A stretch of 64,000 nucleotides of DNA, taken from the NCBI RefSeq assembly GCF_003697165.2, contig NZ_CP033092.2:2418001-2482000 (forward strand). Reading direction: 5' to 3'. The stretch's first letter is position 1. Each line of letters starts with the position of its first letter. The translations under genes and the position numbers were made by a program. The DNA is from Escherichia coli DSM 30083 = JCM 1649 = ATCC 11775. GTDB taxonomy: Bacteria; Pseudomonadota; Gammaproteobacteria; Enterobacterales; Enterobacteriaceae. Below are positions 17,802 through 26,946 of the stretch, in pieces. Below the pieces are notes generated by a model that was given only the letters and a program-made list of their open reading frames with translations, was not told the origin of the DNA and made no database searches.

Positions 17802-18005
17802 TTAGTTCATGCCGAGACGAATCAGGTCCAGTGGTGCCAGTTTCTCTTCACAACCTTCAACAACTACGGTTTTTCCGCGGCGGATTTGCTCAGCGGTCAG
17901 ACCTTCAGTATCAATCGACAGGATCTTGCCAGTGTGACCGGTGCCGCTAACCATAACACGGCTGCCAGTGGTGATTGCGTTACGGTTACGATCGTAGGTC
18001 GTCAT
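17802..18005 (-). CDS. ydfZ: YdfZ, small selenium-binding-type protein
   Basis: 67 residues, identical in length to K-12 YdfZ, which has been reported to bind selenium; the single cysteine lies in VVEGCEEK (about residue 52). The function is unclear. An excellent FNR site and -10 box lie upstream, so anaerobic expression is expected. Confidence 0.93.
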
Positions 18006-18058
18006 AGGTGTTTTCTCCTTTCTGATTTACAGTCGAAGCCCACGTAACGGGCGCAATA

Positions 18059-18100
18059 TAAATACTCCTGTCGAGTGAAATATTTTTTGTTTTTGATCAA
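18059..18100 (-). promoter_or_regulatory. Predicted FNR promoter of ydfZ
   Basis: Read on the minus strand, TTGAT-CAAA-AACAA (18087-18100) matches FNR with one mismatch, and TATTTA at 18059-18064 fits a -10 box for a start near 18052, placing FNR at about -41.5. The overlapping TTTGA-TCAAGC-TCACA (18092-18107) also resembles a CRP site. FNR control of ydfZ is known in K-12. Confidence 0.65.
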
Positions 18101-18181
18101 GCTCACATCTTTTTTGATGCATGCATGAGCCATAAGTCGGGGGAAAAGACTCTCACCCCGGATGGGATGAGAGGAAATGAA

Positions 18182-18868
18182 TTACTCTTCGCTAAACCAG
18201 TCGCTGTTTTCCTGGCGGATCTGGCGCACAGATTCGCTGATTTCCTGCAAATGTTGCGTCATTGCACGTTCTACCGCATCGCCATCACGTTTTTGCAGGG
18301 CAGAGAAAATATCAAGATGCTGGCGTAACAGCATTTCTGGTGGAGAAACGTGGTCGAAACTCATATAGCGCACGCGATCAACGGTCGCTTTCAGGTTCTC
18401 AATGGTATCCCACGCCAGTTGACAGTCGGCAATCTGCGTCAGGAGTTGATGGAAGTTGTCATCAAGTTCAAAAAAATCATCCAGTTGCTTGCGCTCAATG
18501 GCAATGCGTTGCTGGTGAAGATTTTGTTCCAGTTGGTAGCACTGGCTTTCGGTAATCATGCTCGCCGCCCGACGCGCCACCGCGCACTCAATGGCCTGAC
18601 GGATAAAACTGCCGTTGCGCACCTGGGCCATGGAAATTTTGTTGACGTAGCTGCCACGCTGCGGACGAATTTGAATCAGACCGTTTTCCGCCAGTTTAAT
18701 AAAGGCTTCACGAACCGGCTGGCGTGACACATTGAAACGAACAGAAACTTCTTTTTCCGACAACGGTGTGCCTGGTGCAATCAGGCAATGGACAATGTCG
18801 CGGCGAAGAATACGATAAATCTGCTGATTGACAGGCTGTGTGGGATTAAGTTGCGTTTCGACGGTCAT
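18182..18868 (-). CDS. rspR: RspR (YdfH), GntR/FadR-type repressor of rspAB
   Basis: 228 residues. N-terminal winged helix (about residues 15-80, with [19 protein letters not shown]) and a C-terminal FCD ligand domain containing the metal-binding acidic and histidine residues ([12 protein letters not shown]). In K-12 it represses rspA. It is transcribed divergently from nothing nearby and lies apart from its target, with ydfZ in between. Confidence 0.93.
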
Positions 18869-18927
18869 TCGTTCTTGCTTGTGAGTGAGTTAACTGCATG
18901 AGTCTACCACTTTTTTGTGACAAGCAA

Positions 18928-18951
18928 TAACCCGGCAGTTACGCCGGGTAT
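18928..18951 (-). terminator. Hairpin after ydfG
   Basis: ACCCGGC, a 6-base loop, GCCGGGT between the stop of ydfG and the start of rspR. The T-tract on the minus strand is interrupted, so it is probably a moderate terminator. Confidence 0.55.
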
Positions 18952-18956
18952 AAAAA

Positions 18957-19703
18957 TTACTGACGGTGGACATTCAGTCCGGCATAGCTTTGGGTAACCG
19001 GCATCATTTCCAGGGTATTGATATTGACGTGAGCAGGCAGCGTTGACACCCACCAGACGGCTTCGCTGACATCTTCTGGCGTCAATGCAACGGTATTTTG
19101 ATAGGTTTTTTCCGCTTTACCGTCATCGCCTTTAAAGCGGACATTGGAAAACTCGGTGCCACCCACCAGACCCGGTTCGATGTCGGTGACGCGCACCGCC
19201 GTACCATGCAGGTCCGTACGCAGATTCAGGCTAAACTGACGAACAAACGCTTTCGTCGCACCGTAAACGTTACCACCGGCATACGGCCAGCTGCCTGCCG
19301 TTGAGCCAATGTTAATAATATGACCATGATTACGTTCAACCATACCCGGTAAGACGGCGCGCGTCATATATACCAGGCCTTTGTTGTTGGTATCAATCAT
19401 CGTTTCCCAGTCTTCAACGCTGGCTTTATGCGCAGGCTCCATGCCCAACGCCAGACCGGCATTATTTACCAGGATATCAATATTGCTCCACTCGGCAGGA
19501 AGCGATGCCAGCATCTCTTCAATAGCGGCGCGGTTGCGAACGTCCAGTTGGGCGATATACAGATTATCTCCCAGTTCGTCTTTTAACTCCTGCAACCGCT
19601 CCTGGCGACGGCCAGTGGCGATAACTTTATGCCCTTGTTGAATAAAACGACGAGTAATGCATTCACCAAAACCTGCCGTTGCTCCAGTTACTAAAACGAT
19701 CAT
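18957..19703 (-). CDS. ydfG: YdfG, NADP-dependent 3-hydroxy acid dehydrogenase
   Basis: 248-residue short-chain dehydrogenase. The cofactor motif TGATAGFG is at residues 6-13, NNAG near 80, and the catalytic S, Y, K set in GSTAG and YGATK. K-12 YdfG oxidises L-allo-threonine and D-serine, and acts in the Rut pathway by reducing malonic semialdehyde. The start is ATG 19703; five upstream codons in frame are not needed. Confidence 0.95.
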   Translation of the reverse strand: MIVLVTGATAGFGECITRRFIQQGHKVIATGRRQERLQELKDELGDNLYIAQLDVRNRAAIEEMLASLPAEWSNIDILVNNAGLALGMEPAHKASVEDWETMIDTNNKGLVYMTRAVLPGMVERNHGHIINIGSTAGSWPYAGGNVYGATKAFVRQFSLNLRTDLHGTAVRVTDIEPGLVGGTEFSNVRFKGDDGKAEKTYQNTVALTPEDVSEAVWWVSTLPAHVNINTLEMMPVTQSYAGLNVHRQ

Positions 19704-19839
19704 CTCACTGTTCCTCAACGCTTTTGTGTGTCAATAACATAGCACGTGATGCTTAAGAGCGGGTAATACTGGTTTGCAAGATTGCACTCCGTTATCAGTA
19801 AGCCTACGCTATGGAACACCTCGCGTTCAGGAGAAGAAA

Positions 19840-21885
19840 ATGACAACAATGAATCCTTTCCTTGTGCAAAGCACACTGCCGTATCTGGCTCCCCATTTTG
19901 ATCAAATTGCCAACCATCACTATCGCCCGGCATTCGATGAGGGAATACAGCAAAAGCGGGCAGAAATTGCTGCCATCGCGCTTAACCCGCAAACACCTGA
20001 TTTCAAAAATACTATTCTGGCACTGGAACAAAGCGGAGAATTACTTACCCGCGTTACCAGCGTCTTTTTTGCGATGACTGCGGCGCATACCAATGATGAA
20101 TTACAGCGTCTTGATGAACAGTTTTCCGCTGAACTGGCGGAACTTGCGAATGATATCTATCTGAACGGGGAATTATTCGCGCGGGTAGATGCTGTCTGGC
20201 AACGCCGTGAATCCTTGGGGCTTGATAGTGAATCCATCCGCCTGGTGGAGGTGATTCATCAACGTTTTGTCCTTGCCGGAGCCAAACTTGAGCAAGCTGA
20301 TAAAGCAAAATTAAAAGTACTGAATACAGAAGCTGCGACCCTGACCAGCCAGTTTAACCAGCGGTTACTGGCAGCAAATAAATCCGGCGGTCTGGTTGTG
20401 AACGATATCGCGCAGCTGGCAGGAATGAGTGAACAAGAGATTGCGCTGGCGGCAGAGGCGGCTCGCGAGAAAGGTCTGGATAACAACTGGCTGATTCCGC
20501 TGCTGAATACCACCCAGCAACCAGTGCTTGCTGAACTGCGCGATCGCGCGACGCGTGAAAAACTGTTTACTGCGGGCTGGACGCGAGCGGAAAAAAATGA
20601 TGCCAATGATACCCGCGCTATCATTCAACGTCTGGTGGAGATCCGCGTGCAGCAGGCGAAACTGCTTGGTTTTCCTCATTATGCCGCATGGAAAATCGCC
20701 GATCAGATGGCAAAAACGCCAGAAGCAGCACTCAACTTTATGCGGGAAATTGTTCCAGCGGCGCGTCAACGTGCGAGCGATGAATTAGCCTCCATACAGG
20801 CGGTTATCGATAAGCAGCAGGGCGGGTTTAGCGCGCAGCCGTGGGACTGGGCATTTTATGCCGAGCAGGTAAGACGTGAGAAATTCGATCTCGATGAATC
20901 GCAGCTCAAGCCATATTTTGAATTAAACACGGTGTTGAATGAAGGTGTATTCTGGACCGCGAATCAGCTCTTCGGTATTAAGTTTGTCGAACGTTTTGAT
21001 ATTCCTGTCTACCATCCTGACGTTCGAGTGTGGGAAATTTTTGATCATAATGGCGTGGGGCTGGCGTTATTTTACGGTGATTTCTTCGCCCGTGATTCAA
21101 AAAGCGGCGGTGCATGGATGGGCAATTTTGTTGAGCAATCAACGCTGAATGAAACGCACCCGGTAATTTATAACGTCTGCAATTATCAGAAACCCGCTGC
21201 CGGTGAGCCTGCGTTGTTACTCTGGGATGATGTAATAACCTTATTCCATGAATTTGGTCATACGCTGCACGGCCTTTTTGCCCGCCAGCGTTATGCCACG
21301 CTTTCCGGCACCAACACGCCGCGTGATTTTGTCGAATTTCCGTCGCAAATCAACGAACACTGGGCAACACATCCGCAGGTATTTGCTCGCTACGCCCGGC
21401 ATTATCAGAGCGGGGCCGCAATGCCTGACGAACTTCAACAGAAAATGCGTAATGCCAGTCTGTTCAATAAAGGGTATGAGATGAGCGAACTGCTTAGCGC
21501 CGCACTTCTCGATATGCGCTGGCATTGCCTGGAAGAAAACGAAGCAATGCAGGACGTCGATGATTTCGAATTGCGGGCGCTGGTGGCGGAAAATATGGAT
21601 CTTCCTGCTATACCGCCACGCTATCGCAGCAGTTATTTCGCCCATATTTTTGGTGGCGGATATGCCGCAGGTTATTACGCTTATCTGTGGACGCAAATGT
21701 TGGCCGATGATGGTTACCAGTGGTTTGTTGAGCAGGGCGGATTAACGCGTGAAAATGGGCGGCGTTTTCGCGAGGCGATTCTTTCCAGAGGTAACAGCGA
21801 AGATCTGGAACGCCTGTATCGACAATGGCGCGGTAAGGCACCTCAGATTATGCCGATGCTGCAACATCGTGGCTTGAACGTATAA
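19840..21885 (+). CDS. dcp: Dcp, peptidyl-dipeptidase (zinc metallopeptidase M3)
   Basis: 681 residues, the K-12 length. The zinc site HEFGHTLHG (HEXXH, about residue 470) and the downstream glutamate ligand in the FVEFPSQINEHW segment are visible. It removes dipeptides from the C-terminus of peptides and clears degradation products; it was the captopril-sensitive enzyme of E. coli. ATG 19840 follows CAGGAGAAG. The ORF's upstream 22 codons are not needed. Confidence 0.97.
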   Translation: MTTMNPFLVQSTLPYLAPHFDQIANHHYRPAFDEGIQQKRAEIAAIALNPQTPDFKNTILALEQSGELLTRVTSVFFAMTAAHTNDELQRLDEQFSAELAELANDIYLNGELFARVDAVWQRRESLGLDSESIRLVEVIHQRFVLAGAKLEQADKAKLKVLNTEAATLTSQFNQRLLAANKSGGLVVNDIAQLAGMSEQEIALAAEAAREKGLDNNWLIPLLNTTQQPVLAELRDRATREKLFTAGWTRAEKNDANDTRAIIQRLVEIRVQQAKLLGFPHYAAWKIADQMAKTPEAALNFMREIVPAARQRASDELASIQAVIDKQQGGFSAQPWDWAFYAEQVRREKFDLDESQLKPYFELNTVLNEGVFWTANQLFGIKFVERFDIPVYHPDVRVWEIFDHNGVGLALFYGDFFARDSKSGGAWMGNFVEQSTLNETHPVIYNVCNYQKPAAGEPALLLWDDVITLFHEFGHTLHGLFARQRYATLSGTNTPRDFVEFPSQINEHWATHPQVFARYARHYQSGAAMPDELQQKMRNASLFNKGYEMSELLSAALLDMRWHCLEENEAMQDVDDFELRALVAENMDLPAIPPRYRSSYFAHIFGGGYAAGYYAYLWTQMLADDGYQWFVEQGGLTRENGRRFREAILSRGNSEDLERLYRQWRGKAPQIMPMLQHRGLNV

Positions 21886-21929
21886 ACACAACCAATGGCT
21901 GGCCTGGATTTATCGCCAGACCAGCCTCG

Positions 21930-22012
21930 TTATAGCAGTAATTGCAGCAGCTGGGCGAGGGCAAACTTCACCGCTAATGCGAATGCCGTTTCGCAGTCGC
22001 CAGCAAAATTAC
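21930..22012 (-). pseudogene. ydeJ: ydeJ, C-terminal remnant of a CinA-like protein
   Basis: On the minus strand the sequence reads FAGDCETAF through ALAQLLQLLL and stops at 21930, the C-terminus of YdeJ (CinA/PncC-like amidase family, about 172 residues in K-12). About 25 codons remain; no start and no active-site part exist. The true breakpoint lies near 22012. Confidence 0.8.
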
Positions 22013-22048
22013 TTTTTTTGTATACCCTTCCGTTATAATAATTTTCAA

Positions 22049-22138
22049 ATTCAGCCGGACCAGATGAGCAACATTAGCGGCAGTCTGGATAAGAAAAGCG
22101 CGCCGACCGTCGTTCGGGTCACTCATTTGCAGAAATAA
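22049..22138 (+). pseudogene. ydeI: ydeI, C-terminal remnant of a BOF-family stress protein
   Basis: On the plus strand the sequence reads IQPDQMSNISGSLDKKSAP and ends RVTHLQK at 22138, the last 29 residues of YdeI (a periplasmic OB-fold protein of about 130 residues linked to peroxide and peptide stress). The signal peptide and the first three quarters of the gene are gone. Together with the ydeJ tail it marks one deletion; about 36 AT-rich bases lie between the two tails. Confidence 0.82.
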
Positions 22139-22392
22139 AAATAAATTAGCCTGATGGCCTGAACTACTGGGCCATTAGGTTATTGGGTTATGCTATTTGT
22201 CATCCTTTTAATTGCGATAATGCAGGCTTAATTTACAGAATTAAACACTTTTTTATCTGCTGATTTTGTTTCAAATCACAATGTTATCTCAGAGATGACT
22301 CATAACTTCGGATTTCTATGAAAATATTGACGTAATTTTGCTTTTCTCTCGTTAGAATAGCGCGCACAAGGAACTGTGAAAAAGGAGTGGCA

Positions 22393-23283
22393 ATGATCAA
22401 GAAGACAACGGAAATTGATGCCATCTTGTTAAATCTCAATAAGGCTATCGATGCCCACTACCAGTGGCTGGTAAGTATGTTTCGCAGCGTAGTCGCGAGA
22501 GATGCCAGTAAGCCAGAAATAACGGATAACCATTCTTATGGACTGTGCCAGTTTGGTCGGTGGATTGATCATCTGGGACCACTCGATAACGATGAATTAC
22601 CTTATGTTCGGCTAATGGATTCTGCCCATCAACATATGCATAACTGTGGTCGGGAATTAATGCTGGCTATTGTTGAAAATCACTGGCAGGACGCGCATTT
22701 CGACGCTTTTCAGGAAGGGTTGCTTTCTTTTACTGCGGCATTAACCGATTACAAAATTTATTTGCTGACGATCCGTAGCAGTATGGATGTTCTGACGGGA
22801 TTGCCGGGTCGTCGGGTTCTTGATGAATCCTTCGATCATCAGTTACGCAATGCTGAACCTCTGAATCTTTATTTAATGTTGTTGGATATAGACCGATTTA
22901 AATTGGTTAATGATACCTACGGGCATTTAATCGGCGATGTAGTATTACGCACCCTCGCAACTTACTTAGCCAGTTGGACGCGCGATTACGAAACGGTTTA
23001 TCGCTACGGGGGCGAAGAATTTATCATTATTGTCAAAGCGACTAATGATGAAGAAGCATGTCGTGCAGGTGTCAGAATTTGCCAGTTAGTCGATAACCAT
23101 GCCATCACACATTCTGAAGGGCATATCAACATTACCGTGACTGCTGGTGTGAGTCGTGCATTTCCTGAAGAGCCTCTGGATGTGGTCATTGGAAGAGCGG
23201 ACAGGGCAATGTATGAGGGTAAGCAAACCGGAAGGAATCGCTGCATGTTTATTGACGAACAAAATGTGATTAACCGAGTTTAA
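22393..23283 (+). CDS. dgcZ: DgcZ (YdeH), zinc-sensing diguanylate cyclase
   Basis: 296 residues. The N-terminal CZB zinc-binding domain shows the ligands H22, C52, H79 and H83; the C-terminal GGDEF domain has GGEEF at about 206-210. It makes cyclic di-GMP and promotes poly-GlcNAc biofilm in K-12, and zinc inhibits it. AAGGAG at 22382-22387 sets ATG 22393. The roughly 250 bases upstream, past the ydeI scar, are AT-rich and should hold the promoter. Confidence 0.96.
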   Translation: MIKKTTEIDAILLNLNKAIDAHYQWLVSMFRSVVARDASKPEITDNHSYGLCQFGRWIDHLGPLDNDELPYVRLMDSAHQHMHNCGRELMLAIVENHWQDAHFDAFQEGLLSFTAALTDYKIYLLTIRSSMDVLTGLPGRRVLDESFDHQLRNAEPLNLYLMLLDIDRFKLVNDTYGHLIGDVVLRTLATYLASWTRDYETVYRYGGEEFIIIVKATNDEEACRAGVRICQLVDNHAITHSEGHINITVTAGVSRAFPEEPLDVVIGRADRAMYEGKQTGRNRCMFIDEQNVINRV

Positions 23284-23287
23284 GCTC

Positions 23288-23328
23288 CGTTTAACATTCA
23301 TTGAGAAAACTGATGCTACTGTGTCAAC
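23288..23328 (+). promoter_or_regulatory. PhoP-dependent promoter of mgrR
   Basis: CGTTTA-ACATT-CATTGA (23288-23304) fits the PhoP direct repeat, and TACTGT at 23317-23322 is 12 bases further, in the usual -10 position for PhoP promoters. The spacing to the sRNA start at 23329 is correct. Confidence 0.7.
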
Positions 23329-23426
23329 GATCCGTTATCAGTGCAGGAAAATGCCTGTTAGCGTAAAAGCAAAACACAAATCTATCCATGCAAGCATTCA
23401 CCGCCGGTTTACTGGCGGTTTTTTTT
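23329..23426 (+). ncRNA. mgrR: MgrR, Hfq-dependent regulatory RNA
   Basis: 98-nucleotide sRNA downstream of dgcZ. The 3' end is a clear terminator (CCGCCGGT, TTA, CTGGCGG and eight T). In K-12 it is made at low magnesium under PhoPQ and represses eptB, a lipopolysaccharide phosphoethanolamine transferase, lowering polymyxin resistance. The length from the predicted start to the last T equals that of K-12 MgrR. Confidence 0.88.
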
Positions 23427-23501
23427 CGCCGTCATAAAAATCAGGCCCCTTGTACACAACTGTAACAAGGGGCCGGTTAGGTGAGGGATTATCTCCGTTC
23501 A

Positions 23502-23597
23502 TTAGTCATCCCATTTGTGGCTGAAATACGCGGCCAGAAACCCAGAAAATAAAATTATTCCCAGTACGGCCATAAAAACATTCATATTACCCAGCAT
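23502..23597 (-). CDS. mgtS: MgtS (YneM), 31-residue membrane protein
   Basis: Very short gene: MLGNMNVFM, a single transmembrane helix, then FSHKWDD and stop. MgtS stabilises the magnesium importer MgtA and acts on PitA under magnesium limitation in K-12. GGAGGC lies just upstream of the ATG on the minus strand. It stands opposite mgrR and shares PhoP control. Confidence 0.92.
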   Translation of the reverse strand: MLGNMNVFMAVLGIILFSGFLAAYFSHKWDD

Positions 23598-23663
23598 TAT
23601 TTGCCTCCGTTTATGGTGTGGTGTGTTTCCTCGCTTACCTTAATTTTCATCTCAATGAGAAAG

Positions 23664-23698
23664 ATATTAGCAGAGGTAACCTAAACGAAGGCTGAATT
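23664..23698 (-). promoter_or_regulatory. Predicted PhoP promoter of mgtS
   Basis: On the minus strand AATTCA-GCCTT-CGTTTA (23682-23698) is followed after 12 bases by TAATAT (23664-23669). This is the PhoP-box-to-minus-10 geometry. The leader before the mgtS ATG would be about 60 nucleotides. Confidence 0.6.
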
Positions 23699-23723
23699 AA
23701 ATTCTTATTGTGTTCGACTTAAA

Positions 23724-24911
23724 TCAACAAAGCGCGGGCTGCCCCCACGGTCTTGCACGAATTCCTTTTAACATCAGCACCCACGCAACAACGATCACCA
23801 ACGCTAAGATGATAAACAGCGAGAAAGGCGGCAGACTGGTAAGTACTATGCCACTCACTAATGGGTTAATCGCAGCACCAAGCCAGCCTAAAGACTGGGC
23901 GGAAAAATAGCTGGCTTTCATTCCTGGCGGCGCAATATGGTCAATCAACATATACTCGCCCGGCGCATAAATGATTTCACCGACAGTAAATACCGCAGCT
24001 GACATACCCCACAATAGCAGGCTGTTGCCGGAAAAAATAAAACCGACCAGCCCGATGACGAAACAGAGGGTGCCTGCTGTCATCAGCGCGCGGATGTTAG
24101 CCGGGTTAAGGCGGCGGCCCACGGAATATTGCAACGTAACCACCATGGCAGCATTCACCGGAAGAACAACCGCGACCACCTTTTCGGCAAAATCACCATC
24201 AGCAATCACCATCACATATTGTGAAATGCATGAAGCAAATGCGCCGCTAACAAAAGAAGCCAGAAAGCCAGAGCAGGTAAACCACAACAGTGCTTTATCT
24301 TGTAATAAAACTTTCGGCGACCAGACACTGCCTGTTTCCGTGGCGATGATTTTCTCGCTGCGCTTTACCCAAATTTGAATGAAAAGCATGGGGAACGCGG
24401 AACAGATAGCTGCCAGCCAGAAGGGCAGATTGATGCTCTGCATCACCAACAGCGTGCCGAGTGGCGGACCGATGGTCCAGCCAATGTTGAGCATGGTGTA
24501 GTTGATTGAGAAAATCTTCGTTTTGCTGTTGGACGAAAGATTGTCGGCAAACCAGGCTTTCAGCACGGTAGCAAAAACGGAGTAGGCGCAGTTAATAAGG
24601 GCAAAAAAGAGCACCACCAGCGTCACGTTATTCACTAAAGGAATGGCAATAAAACCGCTAGCGAAGGCGGTAATTGCCAGTAACATATAGCGTTTCTTGT
24701 CGAACTTATCCGCCAGGATACCAAAACCGAGGCTAAAAATGACGCCAATAGTGAGCGCAATTGTCATCGCATAACCGATTAGATCGACACTCAGGCTGTA
24801 CTGGCGACTCAAGTAAATGGTCATAAACGGCAGCGTAGCGCCGCGTCCGATGGTTAATAACAACGACGAGGCAAGAAGGGCGCTGGTAGAGCGTCGTAGG
24901 GATAAGTTCAT
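23724..24911 (-). CDS. ydeE: YdeE, major facilitator dipeptide exporter
   Basis: 395-residue MFS protein with about 12 transmembrane helices and the loop motif GILADKFDKKR between helices 2 and 3. K-12 YdeE exports dipeptides. The length and sequence match K-12 throughout. It is divergent from eamA. Confidence 0.94.
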   Translation of the reverse strand: MNLSLRRSTSALLASSLLLTIGRGATLPFMTIYLSRQYSLSVDLIGYAMTIALTIGVIFSLGFGILADKFDKKRYMLLAITAFASGFIAIPLVNNVTLVVLFFALINCAYSVFATVLKAWFADNLSSNSKTKIFSINYTMLNIGWTIGPPLGTLLVMQSINLPFWLAAICSAFPMLFIQIWVKRSEKIIATETGSVWSPKVLLQDKALLWFTCSGFLASFVSGAFASCISQYVMVIADGDFAEKVVAVVLPVNAAMVVTLQYSVGRRLNPANIRALMTAGTLCFVIGLVGFIFSGNSLLLWGMSAAVFTVGEIIYAPGEYMLIDHIAPPGMKASYFSAQSLGWLGAAINPLVSGIVLTSLPPFSLFIILALVIVVAWVLMLKGIRARPWGQPALC

Positions 24912-25105
24912 TTGTCTGTCCGGCAGTGCGTTTCGTTATGTTTTGTTTTAGAGATGTAAAGGAATAGCATGGCAAAAATCCGAAGTATAGCGACTTATTT
25001 GCGCATTAATGCCGTCGTAAACGGTGACTAACGAATCAACTGTTAAAGAAAAGTAAATTCAGCTAAGTTGATTGCTTACAAAAGATGAAATTCAGAGGCG
25101 ATAGA

Positions 25106-26005
25106 ATGTCGCGAAAAGATGGGGTGTTGGCGCTACTGGTAGTGGTTGTATGGGGGCTAAATTTTGTGGTCATCAAAGTGGGGCTTCATAACATGCCACC
25201 GCTGATGCTGGCCGGTTTGCGCTTTATGCTGGTTGCTTTCCCGGCCATCTTTTTTGTCGCACGACCGAAAGTACCACTGAATTTGCTGCTGGGGTATGGA
25301 TTAACCATCAGTTTTGCGCAGTTTGCCTTTCTGTTCTGCGCTATTAACTTTGGTATGCCTGCTGGACTGGCCTCGTTGGTGTTACAGGCACAAGCGTTTT
25401 TTACTATCGTGCTTGGCGCGTTTACTTTCGGTGAACGACTACATGGCAAACAATTGGCGGGGATCGCCTTAGCGATTTTTGGCGTACTGGTGTTAATCGA
25501 AGATAGTCTGAACGGTCAGCATGTGGCGATGCTCGGCTTTATGTTGACCCTGGCGGCAGCATTTAGTTGGGCGTGTGGCAACATCTTCAATAAAAAGATC
25601 ATGTCGCACGCAACGCGTCCGGCAGTGATGTCGCTGGTAATCTGGAGCGCATTAATCCCAATCATTCCCTTCTTTGTTGCCTCGCTGATTCTCGATGGTT
25701 CCGCAACCATGATTCACAGTCTGGTTACTATCGATATGACCACCAGCTTGTCTCTGATGTATCTGGCGTTTGTGGCGACAATTGTTGGTTATGGGATCTG
25801 GGGGACGTTACTGGGACGCTATGAAACCTGGCGGGTTGCACCGTTATCGTTACTGGTGCCTGTAGTTGGACTGGCAAGTGCGGCACTATTGTTGGATGAA
25901 CGCTTAACGGGTCTGCAATTTTTCGGTGCGGTGCTCATTATGACCGGGCTGTATATCAATGTATTTGGCTTGCGGTGGCGTAAAGCGGTAAAGGTCAGAG
26001 GCTAA
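25106..26005 (+). CDS. eamA: EamA (YdeD), O-acetylserine/cysteine exporter
   Basis: 299-residue drug/metabolite transporter with two EamA repeats and ten predicted membrane helices. It exports cysteine-pathway metabolites. ATG 25106 is preceded by AGAGGCG; seven further upstream codons are open. In K-12 the next gene is marB; here the bgc island follows. Confidence 0.95.
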   Translation: MSRKDGVLALLVVVVWGLNFVVIKVGLHNMPPLMLAGLRFMLVAFPAIFFVARPKVPLNLLLGYGLTISFAQFAFLFCAINFGMPAGLASLVLQAQAFFTIVLGAFTFGERLHGKQLAGIALAIFGVLVLIEDSLNGQHVAMLGFMLTLAAAFSWACGNIFNKKIMSHATRPAVMSLVIWSALIPIIPFFVASLILDGSATMIHSLVTIDMTTSLSLMYLAFVATIVGYGIWGTLLGRYETWRVAPLSLLVPVVGLASAALLLDERLTGLQFFGAVLIMTGLYINVFGLRWRKAVKVRG

Positions 26006-26010
26006 ACCAT

Positions 26011-26043
26011 ACGCACAGAATGTGATGCCAGCACTCTGTGCGT
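26011..26043. terminator. Hairpin between eamA and bgcR
   Basis: ACGCACAGA and TCTGTGCGT, 9 bases each, around a 15-base loop. It lies between two converging genes at the left border of the bgc island and probably ends both transcripts. Confidence 0.6.
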
Positions 26044-26049
26044 CTGCTT

Positions 26050-26748
26050 TTATCGCGGAAAAAAGTACTTTACCTGGAACTCGAAAATATTGCTGTAAAG
26101 TAACGAATAATCCAGCGGAATAGAGTTACTATCCACAGCCTGGGTCTGAATTTTAAGTATGGGATCCCGTGGGCTGATCCGTAAAATACTGGCGATTTCT
26201 GGGGTAGGAAAAGTCGGGGAGAAAGTTTCAAAGGTGCCAATGATTTTGATCCCGCATTCGTTCTCAATATACGAAAATTTGGATTTTTGCATATGCGATA
26301 CGGTTAAATCAGGAAAACGTGCCACTGACATCCACGTTTCTTCTAATTGTGCTGCATTATCCTCAATGAATCGCAGTCTCTTTATGTAATAAACCTGCTC
26401 ACCAGTCACTAAATTCAGCTCAGTCGCAATAGTAGGAGAAGCATCCTGCACTTCAAATTTCATAATCTGACTTCCTGCCTCTTTGCCGCTTTTATGTGCA
26501 ATTTCACTGAAACTGTTCATGTGATCAATGTGTGCAACAAAATTCTTTTTTTGAATGTATGTTCCTGAACCATGCTTTCTGTGAATAATTCCTTCGCCTT
26601 CCAGCAGGGATAATGCCTTACGCAGGGTATTACGCGAAACATTATAACGAACAGCGAGTTCCGCTTCTGACGGCAACAAATCACCAACATGCCATGAATT
26701 GCCATTGATCTCGGATTTAAGTAAGCGGGCAATCTTTTGAAAAATCAC
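26050..26748 (-). CDS. bgcR: BgcR, GntR/UTRA-type regulator of the bgc operon
   Basis: 232 residues. A GntR winged helix occupies about 1-70 (PSEAELAVRYNVSRNTLRKAL, then GIIHRKHGSGTYI), followed by a UTRA effector domain. It is divergent from bgcE with a 198-base shared regulatory region. The described bgc system has a positively acting BgcR in this position. The effector is probably a phosphorylated beta-glucoside, which is inference. Confidence 0.9.
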   Translation of the reverse strand: MIFQKIARLLKSEINGNSWHVGDLLPSEAELAVRYNVSRNTLRKALSLLEGEGIIHRKHGSGTYIQKKNFVAHIDHMNSFSEIAHKSGKEAGSQIMKFEVQDASPTIATELNLVTGEQVYYIKRLRFIEDNAAQLEETWMSVARFPDLTVSHMQKSKFSYIENECGIKIIGTFETFSPTFPTPEIASILRISPRDPILKIQTQAVDSNSIPLDYSLLYSNIFEFQVKYFFPR

Positions 26749-26862
26749 TTTTGCACCTTTTAAGAGCCATTGAAAACAAGGAGTTGAGACCTGATTAGTT
26801 TATCGTATGGCCGAGTCGTTTAATTATCACCCTGTTGTTGAACAACTTTATTGCTGTATTAC

Positions 26863-26905
26863 TGTGATCAATGTACCAGGACGTGTAGCTACTGTGGGAT
26901 ATGAT
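26863..26905 (+). promoter_or_regulatory. Candidate CRP-activated bgc promoter
   Basis: TGTGA-TCAATG-TACCA (26863-26878) is a half-good CRP site; TATGAT at 26900-26905 would be the -10 box of a start near 26912, which puts the CRP centre at -41.5. No good -35 box exists between them, as expected for a CRP-dependent promoter. The bgc operon is known to need CRP; the exact positions are inferred. Confidence 0.55.
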
Positions 26906-26946
26906 ATTTACACAATGTAGTCTGTTATATACCAGTAAGGAAAAAT

